From contig JAJDTM010000057.1 of the NCBI GenBank assembly GCA_022827185.1, positions 124,001-188,000 of the forward strand: a DNA stretch of 64,000 nt, written 5' to 3'. The stretch comes from Candidatus Poribacteria bacterium. GTDB taxonomy: Bacteria > Poribacteria > WGA-4E > WGA-3G. Shown here piece after piece: positions 41,869-50,344 of the stretch (positions within the stretch are counted from its first letter, which is position 1; every line of letters begins with the position of its first letter). A model generated the notes under the pieces. It was not told the DNA's origin. It searched no databases and worked only from the letters and a program-made list of their open reading frames with translations. The translations under genes were made by a program, and so were the position numbers.

Positions 41869-41975
41869 CTGGGTACGGTTTCGATTTAGGGATCGTCTCG
41901 ACTGCACCCTGTTTTCGTGCGATGTCTTGTAAGAGGGTTTGCGCCGAAAAGGCATCAATTGCTCTTATGTGTTAA

Positions 41976-42006
41976 TAGTATACCACATCGGTGATATGAT
42001 GTCAAG
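41976..42006 (-). promoter_or_regulatory. Sigma-70 promoter-like sequence
   Basis: Minus strand TTGACA, 17 bp, TATACT, upstream of the previous promoter and in the same direction. Coordinates are approximate to a few bases. Confidence 0.55.
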
Positions 42007-42379
42007 TTTTTCTTCAAAAAAATTACGTGGCATCGTAAAATTCGTGCGTCCTGTCGCAAAAACGGTAGAATTTCGCGCTTTTACACTTGAACTTGCGTTA
42101 ATTATACCTGTTGTTGCATTTTTTGTCAAATTTTTTTGAAAAAAATGTTTTGGCTGTGGAGGTTTGCATTTTCTGAGATCCGATTCTTTGGCATCGGCAT
42201 TTCGGTTGTGCAGTACCCCATACCTTATTTAACATTTAACACTGTTAGTCTACAAAAGGTTACAAAAAATGTCAACCTTTTTTACTTTTCAGCATCAGGG
42301 TTTGCAAAATTCTATCGTCATTCGCCTGATTTGTTTTAATTATAGGATAAAAGTAGTTTTTTTGTCAAGTTGTTTTTTT

Positions 42380-42505
42380 ATGCCTATCGGCTATCGGCTA
42401 TCAGTTAGTTACAAGAGGTTTGTGATTAATAAAAAAAACTCTTTCACTGACGGCTGACAACTGATGGCTGACAGCCATTTCTTCTGACAACTGACAACTA
42501 ATTTG
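42380..42505. repeat. Intergenic GGCTATCGGCTATCAG / GACGGCTGACAACTGATGG cluster
   Basis: Left units CTATCGGCTATCGGCTATCA; right, inverted units GACGGCTGACAACTGATGGC and CTGACAACTGACAACTAATT. Same family as the other intergenic repeats. Confidence 0.65.
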
Positions 42506-42540
42506 CGAAGCACGCTACACCTATGTTATTATATAATGTA

Positions 42541-42604
42541 TAGGACTTACACATTTTTCCATGATAAGAACGTCCGACGCACTGCAGGGGGACTGCGTAA
42601 GTCC
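42541..42604. mobile_element. MITE-like element with 7-bp target duplication
   Basis: A 64-bp element with ends TAGGACTTAC and GTAAGTCC, flanked by TAATGTA at 42534-42540 and 42605-42611. It lies directly before the Shine-Dalgarno of the UPF0182 gene. It is related to the elements at 10929 and 61145 and shorter than either. Confidence 0.7.
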
Positions 42605-42631
42605 TAATGTACATAAGGAGGGTTTTCAATC

Positions 42632-45601
42632 ATGACAGTGAATCTCGCAATTGCACAACTCCTGCTTAGCGCGTGCCTCGTGAGCGTCACCTTTATATGG
42701 GGCATCTTTCGGTACCGGCGCGGCGATTTCCGACGGCGGGATCGGTATAGTAAATTGCAGGCATATCTGCTCTGGGCAGTAGGCGGACTCATCGGGATTA
42801 GCACCTTTTACCCGTTATCGTTCCTCTATATAGAACACCTCTGGCAGGAGAGTGTCGGACGTACAGACGTGTTCTGGGGACTCCAGCGGATTCGATGGGG
42901 GTTTTTCTTGCTCTGCTTCATCGTTGCAGCAGGGTTCATGAACATAAACGCCGCAATTGCGAATGTGCTATGCCCGGAACCGCGCGAGTTCAGACGTTGG
43001 ACGCATACACGCACCTTCTCTTTCCACCGAACAGTTGTCTTTATTACAATCGTGCTTGGTCTGCTGATGGCGACCCCGATGCTCCTGATGAACGATATCG
43101 TTCTCCGGTATCTAAATCAACCCGATGCCGCAGCCGTGCCAGCAGCCGAAGACGCACTCCACTTCGGGAAAGATCGCAACTTCTATCTCTTCAGCTACCC
43201 GATGCACAAATGGGTAAGTCTCTGGGTGCAAATCTTGCTATGGGTGACGTGCATCGTCGTCGGGTTGCTCTACAATTTCTACTACCGTCGCGATGCGCAC
43301 ACGATGGCGCGTGTAAAACGGCATATTATTTTCCACGGGACGGCTTTATGGATGCTGTTGTTAGTCGTCAGTGCGTGGCGGAGTTATGTCAACCTCTGGG
43401 ACAAGGTCTACACGAAGCCGTTGACAGAAGGATTCAGGAAACTGAATGGTATGTTTTATGTAGATTTTCACCTTGCGGGTGCGACGAAGGTTTACTGTGG
43501 TGTACTAATAAGCATTGCTGTAGTGATTGTGTTCAATATTTTCTGGCGGCGGCGGTTGCTCTGGTATGTAACCGCAGGTGTATGGGGGTTGAGTTACGTG
43601 TTGCTGATTCACGGTTACCCGTTAGGGCTACATGTGGCGCGGATGCGCGTGGAACCGACTGTCAGAGAGAAGCCGTACCTCCAGCGACACATTGAAGAGA
43701 CGCGCCGCGCCTTTGAACTTGATACGATCACCAGAGTGGACTACGAACCCGGTGTCGCAACGCTGGAGATGATCACAGAAAACGAGGCGATGAAAAAGAA
43801 CATCCAGATTTGGGATCGTCGAGTCCTTTATGAGGCACTCCGCGATCGACAGCGGAAACCGCACTATAACTTCCATCCCTACACTGATGTTGATCGGTAC
43901 ACGATCAACGGTGAATATCGGCAGGTCCTGATAGCCGCACGCGAGATTGATCCAGGGCCCCGTATTACAGATTGGGCACGTCTGAAAACGGATCTCCACA
44001 CGTTTGTCTATGGCTACGGGGTCTGCGTCGCACCGGTAAATGAGTTCGTCGGTGAAGGGCTACCGAAACTTTGGGTTAAGGATACCCCCATAGACAGTGA
44101 ATACGATGAGCTTGATGTAGAATATCCCGAGATTTACTACGGTGAGATGATCCGTAACTACATGATTGTTAATACTGACCGCGATGCAGCCAATGATGAG
44201 CAGAGTGCTGAGACCGAAAGTGGTGACGGAGGTGCTGCCGAAATACCGGAATGGAAGCAGCATATCTATGACGGCGACGGGGGTATCCCTTTAGGGGGTT
44301 GGTTCCGCCGCCTCTGTTTCGCACTCCGATTCGATTTTTTCCCAATACTTATCTCAGAGAAATTGACACCAGAGAGCCGGATTATGTTCCGACGGAAGAT
44401 CGGGACCCGGCGCGACAAACGGCTCGTTTGGGACCGCGTCTCTCACATCGCGCCATTCCTCAATTACGACCCCGATCCTTACATCGTGATTAATGAAGGC
44501 AAATTATACTGGATCATTGACTTCTACGTGACAAGCCGGTACCACCCGAACTCACAAATGTATAAGGACGATCAGACGCAGTTAACAGAAACGCCGCTCT
44601 ATGAGGAACCGGATTTTGATCAGTTCAACTATATCCGGAACTCAGGTGTCGCTGTTGTTGATGCTTACACTGGTGCGGTGAATTTCTATGCCGTCAAGGA
44701 GAAGGAAGATGAAGAGGTGATGCAGACGTATCAGAAGGCGTTCCCGAACCTCTTTAAATCGCTTGCCGAGATGCCAGCGGGTTTGGCGGCGCACCTGCGG
44801 TACCCCGACTACCTGACGCGGATTCAAGCGAAACTTTATGGCGACTATTACCAGCAAGCGGGCAGCTTTCATGATGAGGCAAGCCGCTGGTCAATTCCGA
44901 AAGAGGCGTATTATACCTCGGAACCTAATCAGGAGATGATGCCGTACTACGCCATGCTCCAGCTGCCCGGTGAAGAGCAGATTGAGTTCGTGAATGTAAT
45001 TCCATTCGCGCCGAAGGATCGCGCGAAGGAGTTGAGGGCGTGGATGGTTACACGCTGCGATCAACCGCACTACGGTGAGCGTATCCTTTATGTGTTACCG
45101 GAGAATGCAGGGATCGTGGGACCGACACAGGTCGAGGATGATATTAATAAAAATACCGGTGAGCAGCAGCGCGGTTGGCGAGAAACGAACGATGTGATTC
45201 GCGGGAATCTGTTAATCATCCCGATTGCGGACGCGCTCTTCTATTTTGAGGCGATCTATCTGCAAGCACCAGAACCGAAACCGAAGAAGGGTGAGAAGGC
45301 GGAAGTCGATGATAGCACGCCGCGGCGTCCGAAATTGGAGATGGTGGTCTTGAAAGCCGGTGCGAATGAACTTGCGGCGGTCGAGGCGAAGACGTTTGAT
45401 GAGGCGTTGAATTATTTGGTGTTGGGGGCCCCGATGAATGGTGAAGCCGCCGCGAACGGTAAATCTACGAATGGCGAGAAACCGATGACAATGGCGGAGT
45501 TGTACAAACAGATGGAGCAGATAGATGCGGCGAGCGCAGCGCAGAAAAGACAGATTTGGGAACGGATTACGAAGTTATTGGAAGCACAGGGGGATCGATA
45601 G
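42632..45601 (+). CDS. UPF0182 family large membrane protein
   Basis: The 989-residue protein has about seven N-terminal membrane spans (residues 5-340) and a long soluble part. Family signatures include PEIYYGEMIRNYMIVNTDRD, the segment IDFYVTSRYHPNSQ, FPNLFKSLAEMPAGLAAHLR plus YPDYLTRIQAKLYG, and FVNVIPFAPKDRAKELRAWM. The C-terminal end is helical and charged, as in the family. UPF0182 proteins occur in Actinobacteria, Cyanobacteria and some other phyla and have no assigned function. GGAGG lies 11 bases before the ATG; a MITE abuts it. Confidence 0.93.
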   Translation: MTVNLAIAQLLLSACLVSVTFIWGIFRYRRGDFRRRDRYSKLQAYLLWAVGGLIGISTFYPLSFLYIEHLWQESVGRTDVFWGLQRIRWGFFLLCFIVAAGFMNINAAIANVLCPEPREFRRWTHTRTFSFHRTVVFITIVLGLLMATPMLLMNDIVLRYLNQPDAAAVPAAEDALHFGKDRNFYLFSYPMHKWVSLWVQILLWVTCIVVGLLYNFYYRRDAHTMARVKRHIIFHGTALWMLLLVVSAWRSYVNLWDKVYTKPLTEGFRKLNGMFYVDFHLAGATKVYCGVLISIAVVIVFNIFWRRRLLWYVTAGVWGLSYVLLIHGYPLGLHVARMRVEPTVREKPYLQRHIEETRRAFELDTITRVDYEPGVATLEMITENEAMKKNIQIWDRRVLYEALRDRQRKPHYNFHPYTDVDRYTINGEYRQVLIAAREIDPGPRITDWARLKTDLHTFVYGYGVCVAPVNEFVGEGLPKLWVKDTPIDSEYDELDVEYPEIYYGEMIRNYMIVNTDRDAANDEQSAETESGDGGAAEIPEWKQHIYDGDGGIPLGGWFRRLCFALRFDFFPILISEKLTPESRIMFRRKIGTRRDKRLVWDRVSHIAPFLNYDPDPYIVINEGKLYWIIDFYVTSRYHPNSQMYKDDQTQLTETPLYEEPDFDQFNYIRNSGVAVVDAYTGAVNFYAVKEKEDEEVMQTYQKAFPNLFKSLAEMPAGLAAHLRYPDYLTRIQAKLYGDYYQQAGSFHDEASRWSIPKEAYYTSEPNQEMMPYYAMLQLPGEEQIEFVNVIPFAPKDRAKELRAWMVTRCDQPHYGERILYVLPENAGIVGPTQVEDDINKNTGEQQRGWRETNDVIRGNLLIIPIADALFYFEAIYLQAPEPKPKKGEKAEVDDSTPRRPKLEMVVLKAGANELAAVEAKTFDEALNYLVLGAPMNGEAAANGKSTNGEKPMTMAELYKQMEQIDAASAAQKRQIWERITKLLEAQGDR

Positions 45602-45603
45602 CG

Positions 45604-45640
45604 GAATAGTTGTCGGCCATTAGCCCTCGGCTTTCAGTCA
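45604..45640. repeat. Short intergenic repeat
   Basis: TAGTTGTCGGCCATTAGCCC followed by TCGGCTTTCAGTCAA, between the converging UPF0182 and sulfotransferase genes. Confidence 0.5.
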
Positions 45641-45644
45641 AATT

Positions 45645-46385
45645 TCAAGCCGAAATCGCATCGCGGTGCAGCACATCATAATGCGCCGAACACGCCGCCA
45701 ATACATCCTCCAATTCCGCTGGAAACGGTTCCGACTTCGGACGATACGGCGCGAATCCGGTACTCCGATGCACGTTGCCATACCAATACGGTGCCCATAC
45801 ACCATCCGCAGCGTTGCCGCCCGCTTCCCAAGACAACATTGATACGTCAAACCGTAAACCGAGCTGATCGCATAGCTGACACAAGACGCTACGCGGATCC
45901 GATAAGAGCAACCGCGCATCGAGAATCGGTGGCGATTGCCCTGCAGCACGTAACGCCATGAGTAGGTCGTGTTGCACCTTGAGACCCGTATCAGCGAGTG
46001 TTGGGACACCGATGATTTTCGCAAGCGACGGGAGCATCTCTTTCGGGTCACGAATCAGAAAAACGTTGATCGTCTGTTGTAGGAAGTCGAGGTCCATCTT
46101 GATAAGGTGGTGTGCCATCTGTTTCATGAACAGTACGGGTTTGTCGCACGGTCCGAGGATGACCTCGCGGACCACCGCTGTCGCGTCGGTTGACATTGCT
46201 GCGATGACTTCTGCTGTGGCGGGGTGTGTGCTCTTAGCAGCCGCTGCCTTGTATTTTGTATGGAGGTAGTGTGCGTAGAGCGGTTCGTCGATGACGCGCG
46301 TATCGCTGCGTTGTGCGAAGGCGTACATGAGTGCAGTGGAGACGTTCCGAGGTCCCGACCAGAGGCAGATCCGTTTTATTTCCAC
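45645..46385 (-). CDS. Sulfotransferase-like protein
   Basis: The 246-residue protein begins with LWSGPRNVSTALMYAFAQ, a PAPS 5'-phosphosulfate-binding type P-loop (SxPRNxST). It has the usual second site INVFLIRDPKEMLPSLAKI, which resembles the 3'-phosphate loop with R-D-P. The C-terminal half (GLRFDVSMLSWEAGGNAADG) matches the sulfotransferase family often annotated in Proteobacteria and Planctomycetes. Acceptor unknown. It follows lgt on the same strand after 75 bp. Confidence 0.82.
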   Translation of the reverse strand: MEIKRICLWSGPRNVSTALMYAFAQRSDTRVIDEPLYAHYLHTKYKAAAAKSTHPATAEVIAAMSTDATAVVREVILGPCDKPVLFMKQMAHHLIKMDLDFLQQTINVFLIRDPKEMLPSLAKIIGVPTLADTGLKVQHDLLMALRAAGQSPPILDARLLLSDPRSVLCQLCDQLGLRFDVSMLSWEAGGNAADGVWAPYWYGNVHRSTGFAPYRPKSEPFPAELEDVLAACSAHYDVLHRDAISA

Positions 46386-46414
46386 GTTTCTTTCGGTTTC
46401 CTTATATATTAAGG

Positions 46415-46455
46415 TATATAGTTGTCAGTTATCAGTACTCGATTGACAGTTAACC
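46415..46455. repeat. Short intergenic GTTGTCAGTTATCAGTACTCG repeat
   Basis: Contains TAGTTGTCAGTTATCAGTAC and CGATTGACAGTTAACCGCC; it ends six bases before the stop codon of lgt. Confidence 0.5.
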
Positions 46456-46460
46456 GCCAA

Positions 46461-47288
46461 TTACCGCCGTCTACGGCGTTTACGGGAAGGTGACGATTGC
46501 TTCGGGGACTCCGATCTCTCCGTGGCTTCGACGGTTTCCGCCGTTGCTGCAACAGGTGGACGCGAACGCGCCCAGAAGATAATAATAATACCTGCAATGA
46601 AGGCAGCGATGCTGAAAAGTTGTGCTGCTGTCATCCATCCTAACACTCGCGGTGTGAGCCGCCAGAACTCTACAAAAAATCGCTCCACACCCAATAAGAT
46701 AAGACTCGCACCGAGCAGCACGCCAGGATTCACCTCCAACTTGCGACGTTGCGACCAGAGAATTCCAAAGAATGTGAAGGAGATGAGCGTCTCGTAGATA
46801 GGGGTCGGATGAACACGTTCATCTGTGGGGACAGTGCCGTTCGGGAACGCCATCGCCCACGGGAGATCCGATGGCGGACCATAGTCACCATCGCCAGCCA
46901 AGAGACAACCGATCCGACCGATCCCGTAGCCGAGAAGCAGGGTTGGACCGATAATATCAATCGTGGCGAGCGTCGGATTCGGTGAACGGACGATAACGAT
47001 AAGAATACCGAGAAACCCGCCGATGAAACCACCATACCATACCAGTCCGCTCGTTGAGATGAGCTCTGACAGCGTGATCCTGCCGTCTAAGAGTGCGGCG
47101 TAGACCTTTGCACCGACAATCCCACCGATAGCGGCTGCCACAACGATCGTCGCTGCAACATCCGGCACAAATCCACGCCGTTTCAGTTCGTATTGTATCA
47201 CAAAAACAGACGTAATAAACGCCGTGGCTAACATCAGCCCGTAGCTATGGATACCCACGGGACCAAAATCAATGATCGTTGGATACAT
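46461..47288 (-). CDS. lgt: Prolipoprotein diacylglyceryl transferase
   Basis: The 275-residue membrane protein has seven predicted spans and the Lgt signature GRIGCLLAGDGDYG, with the family G-G-F-I-G-G segment (WYGGFIGGFLGIL). Lgt moves diacylglycerol from phosphatidylglycerol to the lipobox cysteine of prolipoproteins, the first step for the several lipoproteins in this window. The last 25 residues are a basic tail (SPSRKRRRRR). It starts 10 bp downstream of livF and is probably co-transcribed. Confidence 0.93.
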   Translation of the reverse strand: MYPTIIDFGPVGIHSYGLMLATAFITSVFVIQYELKRRGFVPDVAATIVVAAAIGGIVGAKVYAALLDGRITLSELISTSGLVWYGGFIGGFLGILIVIVRSPNPTLATIDIIGPTLLLGYGIGRIGCLLAGDGDYGPPSDLPWAMAFPNGTVPTDERVHPTPIYETLISFTFFGILWSQRRKLEVNPGVLLGASLILLGVERFFVEFWRLTPRVLGWMTAAQLFSIAAFIAGIIIIFWARSRPPVAATAETVEATERSESPKQSSPSRKRRRRR

Positions 47289-47298
47289 AGTTATCTAT

Positions 47299-48003
47299 TT
47301 ATTCTCCGAGATAAGCCTGTCGCACACGTTCATCGGCTAACAGGTCGGCAGAGGTGCCTTCGATTGTGATTTCGCCGGTCTCCATGACATATCCCCTATC
47401 GGTCACTTGTAGCGCAATTTGCGCATTCTGCTCGACAAGGAGGATCGTCGTGCCGTCGGCGTTGATCTGCTCGATGATTTCAAAGATCTGTTTAACGATG
47501 AGGGGCGCGAGCCCTAAGGAAGGTTCATCAAGCAGGAGAAGTCTGGGGTGGGACATAAGCGCGCGTCCGATTGCCAGCATCTGTTGTTCACCGCCGCTGA
47601 GGCTACCGCCGCGCTGTTTCTGTCGTTCTTCGAGGACAGGGAAAAATTGAAAAATTTTGCTGAGATCTTCTCTAATACCCGGCTTATCGGATCGTGAGTA
47701 GGCACCGAGTTCAAGGTTTTCAAGGACGGTCATATCTGGAAAGATCAGTCGTCCTTCGGGGACTTGGGAGATGCCGAATGCGACGCGCTCTTCCGCCGAA
47801 GTGCTTGTTATGTCTTGCGCCTCAAAATAGATGCTGCCTTCAACCGGTGTATGGATACCGGAGGTCGTCATAAGCGTCGTCGATTTTCCGGCACCGTTCG
47901 CGCCGATGAGGCAGACCATCTCGCCTTTGTTGACAGTGATGGAGATACCGCGCACGGCTCGGATGTTGCCGTAATAGGTGTGAATATCTCTGAGTTCAAG
48001 CAT
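47299..48003 (-). CDS. livF: Branched-chain amino-acid-type ABC transporter ATPase (LivF)
   Basis: 234 residues, with Walker A GANGAGKST, signature LSGGEQQMLAIGRAL, Walker B LLLLDEPSLGLAP and the H-loop region replaced by VEQN, as usual in LivF (ILLVEQNAQIALQ). It should form the ATPase pair with LivG. The permease genes livH/livM and a binding-protein gene are not in the neighbourhood, so the membrane partners lie elsewhere. Confidence 0.93.
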   Translation of the reverse strand: MLELRDIHTYYGNIRAVRGISITVNKGEMVCLIGANGAGKSTTLMTTSGIHTPVEGSIYFEAQDITSTSAEERVAFGISQVPEGRLIFPDMTVLENLELGAYSRSDKPGIREDLSKIFQFFPVLEERQKQRGGSLSGGEQQMLAIGRALMSHPRLLLLDEPSLGLAPLIVKQIFEIIEQINADGTTILLVEQNAQIALQVTDRGYVMETGEITIEGTSADLLADERVRQAYLGE

Positions 48004-48012
48004 GGTTTTTTT

Positions 48013-48170
48013 ATCAGTTGTTAGCCGTCAGCAATTAGCCATCGGCTTTCAGCAATCAGTTAACTTCTTGTGGCGGTTGCTCTCTGACGAACGGCCACAA
48101 TATATGACTCCTGAAAGGTTTTTCGTAGAAAAACCACCCTGACTGCTGATTGCTGACGGCTGACCGCTAT
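48013..48170. repeat. Intergenic repeat cluster between livF and livG
   Basis: TCAGTTGTTAGCCGTCAGCA, AGCCATCGGCTTTCAGC on the left; inverted CTGACTGCTGATTGCTGACG and GCTGACCGCTA on the right. The right-hand unit supplies the livG stop codon. Confidence 0.65.
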
Positions 48171-48946
48171 TCCTCCGTTGTTCCCAAATATGCCTCAATG
48201 ACGCGTGCGTCGTTCTGTACGTCTGCCGGTTCACCTTCGCTGATTTTCTCGCCGTGGTCAAGGACTGTGACCCAATCGGAGATTTGCATCACCAGCTTAA
48301 CATCGTGTTCAATGAGAAGGACGGTGACACCTTGTTCTCGTATCGCATAGATGAGATCAATGAGTTCCTGTGTCTCTTGTGGGTTCATTCCGGCGGCAGG
48401 TTCGTCAAGGAGGAGGAGCCTGGGTTCCGTCGCTAACGCTCTGGCGATTTCGACACGACGCTGGTCGCCATAGGAGAGATTTCCGGCGGTCTGGTCACTG
48501 ATGGCACCTAACCCAACGAATTCCAGCATCTCGTGTGCCCGCTCGGCGATGGCGACCTCTTCGTTTTGCTGCCGCTCTGTGCGGAAGACTGAACCGATGA
48601 ATGTGCTTTTGGTACGGGGGTGCCTACCAATCTTGACGTTATCAAGAACAGTGAGTTCCGCGAAGAGCCGTATGTTCTGGAAAGTTCTACTGATACCGAG
48701 CACCGTGACCTCGTCCGGACGCAGCCCTGTGATGGGTTTTCCTAAGAATTCGACGGTTCCGAGTGTCGGTTTATCTAATCCAGTGACACAGTTAAAGAGT
48801 GTCGTTTTACCCGCACCGTTGGGACCGATGAGGCTGAAGATTTGTCCGGGGTGCACCGCCATGGTAACTTCCGACAACGCGATGACCCCACCGTAGTGTC
48901 GGCTGAGCGCATTCGTCGAGAGCAGGCGTATACGGGTGTTTTCCAT
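48167..48946 (-). CDS. livG: Branched-chain amino-acid-type ABC transporter ATPase (LivG)
   Basis: 259 residues with Walker A GPNGAGKTT, signature LSYGDQRRVEIARAL, Walker B LLLLDEPAAGMNP and the LivG-specific insertion after Walker A containing TRFQNIRLF-type sequence (ISRTFQNIRLFAELT). It pairs with LivF. The stop codon coincides with the end of an intergenic repeat. A sigma-70 promoter at 48979-49007 drives it. The permeases are missing nearby. Confidence 0.93.
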   Translation of the reverse strand: MENTRIRLLSTNALSRHYGGVIALSEVTMAVHPGQIFSLIGPNGAGKTTLFNCVTGLDKPTLGTVEFLGKPITGLRPDEVTVLGISRTFQNIRLFAELTVLDNVKIGRHPRTKSTFIGSVFRTERQQNEEVAIAERAHEMLEFVGLGAISDQTAGNLSYGDQRRVEIARALATEPRLLLLDEPAAGMNPQETQELIDLIYAIREQGVTVLLIEHDVKLVMQISDWVTVLDHGEKISEGEPADVQNDARVIEAYLGTTEE

Positions 48947-48978
48947 TTTTGTCTCCTTAACTGCGGATTTCCTATTAA

Positions 48979-49007
48979 AATATACCTTAATTGAGAGGCG
49001 ATGTCAA
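48979..49007 (-). promoter_or_regulatory. Sigma-70 promoter of livG
   Basis: TTGACA (49007-49002), 17 bp, TATATT (48984-48979) on the minus strand; leader of about 30 bases with AAGGAG. Confidence 0.7.
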
Positions 49008-49064
49008 TTTGTTTTTTGGCTGTCAGTCTACTGAGGAATTGCGTAAGCCGTATTAAAAGGAGAA

Positions 49065-49093
49065 GGGGCAGCGTATTAAAAATACACCGCCCC
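49065..49093 (-). terminator. Terminator-like hairpin after the Ig-like lipoprotein gene
   Basis: A 13-bp stem (including two G-T pairs) around a TTT loop, 23 bp after the stop codon, followed on the minus strand by CTTCTCCTTTTAATA. It is GC-rich at the base. A TTGCGTAAG-type MITE end remnant (GAATTGCGTAAGCC) lies just beyond, near 49036. Confidence 0.6.
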
Positions 49094-49115
49094 TGTTATC
49101 GAAATAGCCTTAAAT

Positions 49116-49772
49116 TTACTCTTTACCTTTGGTTGTAAAGGTTACACTAACGTCAGCTTCGTTACCGGCAGCGTCAGAGACTTTACCTTTGATAACATAG
49201 GTGGTCTCGTTGCCGATCTCTTTACCTTTGACGAGGTCGAGCGTTCCTTTGGTGCCTTCAACTTTGCCGATCCAACCGACATCATCGCCGCCTTCGGTCT
49301 GCAGAGCGATGTTACCGGAGACATCTTCACTGAAGGTAACTTCAATCACGCCGTCGCCGTTGATTTCTTCGGGATCAACATCTTCGGCACCGTCTTTGAT
49401 GGTTCCACCAGTGACAGTGGGTGCTTCGGTATCTGGCGCGGTGACGTTGTAGGTAAGCGTATGGCTGCCGCCACCATTTGTCCACGAAATCGTGAGGCTC
49501 AGCGCACCAGGTGTGAACGGACCTGCGATCGTACGGGTTTTACCGGCACCTGAGACGGCTCCTGCGCTCGCTTGTACATCGCCAGGATCGTTGTCAAAGG
49601 TAACGGTGATTGACCCGTTAGATGCGAGATCACCGGATGCTGGTGTTGCGCTGGAGAACGCTGCATCCGGAGCAGCTTCTTCTTCTTCCTCGCCACCGCC
49701 GCAACCGACTACGAGCGAGAGCGCGAACAGGGCCGCAAATACTAAAGCGAAGGTTCTAAACAATTTTACCAT
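49116..49772 (-). CDS. Lipoprotein with SbsA-type Ig-like domain
   Basis: The 218-residue protein starts at ATG 49772 (AAGGAG 9 bases upstream); an earlier ATG at 49805 lies before that Shine-Dalgarno. Lipoprotein signal MVKLFRTFALVFAALFALS with lipobox L-V-V-G-C, then a Gly/Glu-rich linker. The first domain (about 35-120) and the second, DTEAPTVTGGTIKDGAEDVD to VSDAAGNEADVSVTF, look like SbsA-type Ig-like beta domains found in bacterial surface and adhesive proteins. It should be membrane-anchored and outward facing. It has an unusually long 5' leader with several hairpins. Confidence 0.85.
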   Translation of the reverse strand: MVKLFRTFALVFAALFALSLVVGCGGGEEEEEAAPDAAFSSATPASGDLASNGSITVTFDNDPGDVQASAGAVSGAGKTRTIAGPFTPGALSLTISWTNGGGSHTLTYNVTAPDTEAPTVTGGTIKDGAEDVDPEEINGDGVIEVTFSEDVSGNIALQTEGGDDVGWIGKVEGTKGTLDLVKGKEIGNETTYVIKGKVSDAAGNEADVSVTFTTKGKE

Positions 49773-50169
49773 TAGAGTTAACTCCTTAAATTGTAAGTTT
49801 ATCAAAATACACCCTTCGGATAGGGCGTTCTAAAAACTTCCGGTCCTTTCCTGTAGACGCTTACGAGAAACCGTCTTTAGGAAATCCTTTGGTTCCTCTT
49901 TCGGTGTTGAGTGTACAATTCAACACCTAATGAAACCCACGATCATATTCTCGTTAAGTCGAGTAACGTAGGGCTATTTCGTTTATTGTTCCTTTCGCAG
50001 TGCGTAAAGAACAAACCGACACGTTGAGAACAGAATTTCACGAGGGCAGTTAACTTGTAAAAAGATACTATTGGCATGTTAAACGCCTCGCCCGAAAGTC
50101 AATGTCTAAACGAGTACCTTCCTAAAGTTTAACAAAAATTGCAAACTTTGTAAAGGTAAGATACGGATT
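49773..50169 (-). ncRNA. Long structured 5' leader of the Ig-like lipoprotein gene
   Basis: From the predicted start near 50169 to ATG 49772, about 400 bases. Hairpins, listed from the gene outward: 49812-49825 (CCCT/AGGG), 49847-49884 (TTTCCT/AGGAAA plus AGACG/CGTCT around a 12-base loop), 49903-49927 (GGTGTTGA/TCAACACC, perfect 8 bp) and 49950-49963 (CTCG/CGAG). The order and two-level stem suggest a folded cis-regulatory RNA. It matches no riboswitch class I know. Confidence 0.45.
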
Positions 50170-50175
50170 TTCAAA

Positions 50176-50204
50176 ATTATACGAAAATTAGTCTCTTTTG
50201 TCAA
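50176..50204 (-). promoter_or_regulatory. Sigma-70 promoter of the Ig-like lipoprotein gene
   Basis: TTGACA (50204-50199), 17 bp, TATAAT (50181-50176): full consensus hexamers on the minus strand, suggesting high expression. Confidence 0.8.
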
Positions 50205-50344
50205 GAGAAAACTTCATTATTTCGTAAATTTACCCTTAAATTTAAACGTTGTCAAGAAAAAAAAGGTACACGCCCTATCACAATCGAGTTTAAGGACATT
50301 ATATAGTATACCATAAATCCAAAAAAAAATCAATAATATTTTTT

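Larger units (their letters stand above)
41601..42631. other. AT-rich intergenic region with minus-strand promoters and repeats
   Basis: About 1 kb without a convincing gene. It contains two tandem hairpins (41629-41691), two minus-strand promoters, poly-T tracts (42000-42300), a repeat cluster (42380-42505) and a MITE (42541-42604). The short ORFs here are Phe-, Lys- and Ser-rich and look random. Confidence 0.6.

Noticed and set aside
41784..42457. Several short ORFs in the AT-rich gap
   Set aside because: Low-complexity Phe/Lys/Ser-rich translations, no Shine-Dalgarno, and overlap with minus-strand promoters and repeats.
42895..43695. A 266-codon frame overlapping the UPF0182 gene on the same strand
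   Set aside because: Out-of-frame shadow with Cys- and Arg-rich random composition; the UPF0182 frame carries family motifs throughout.
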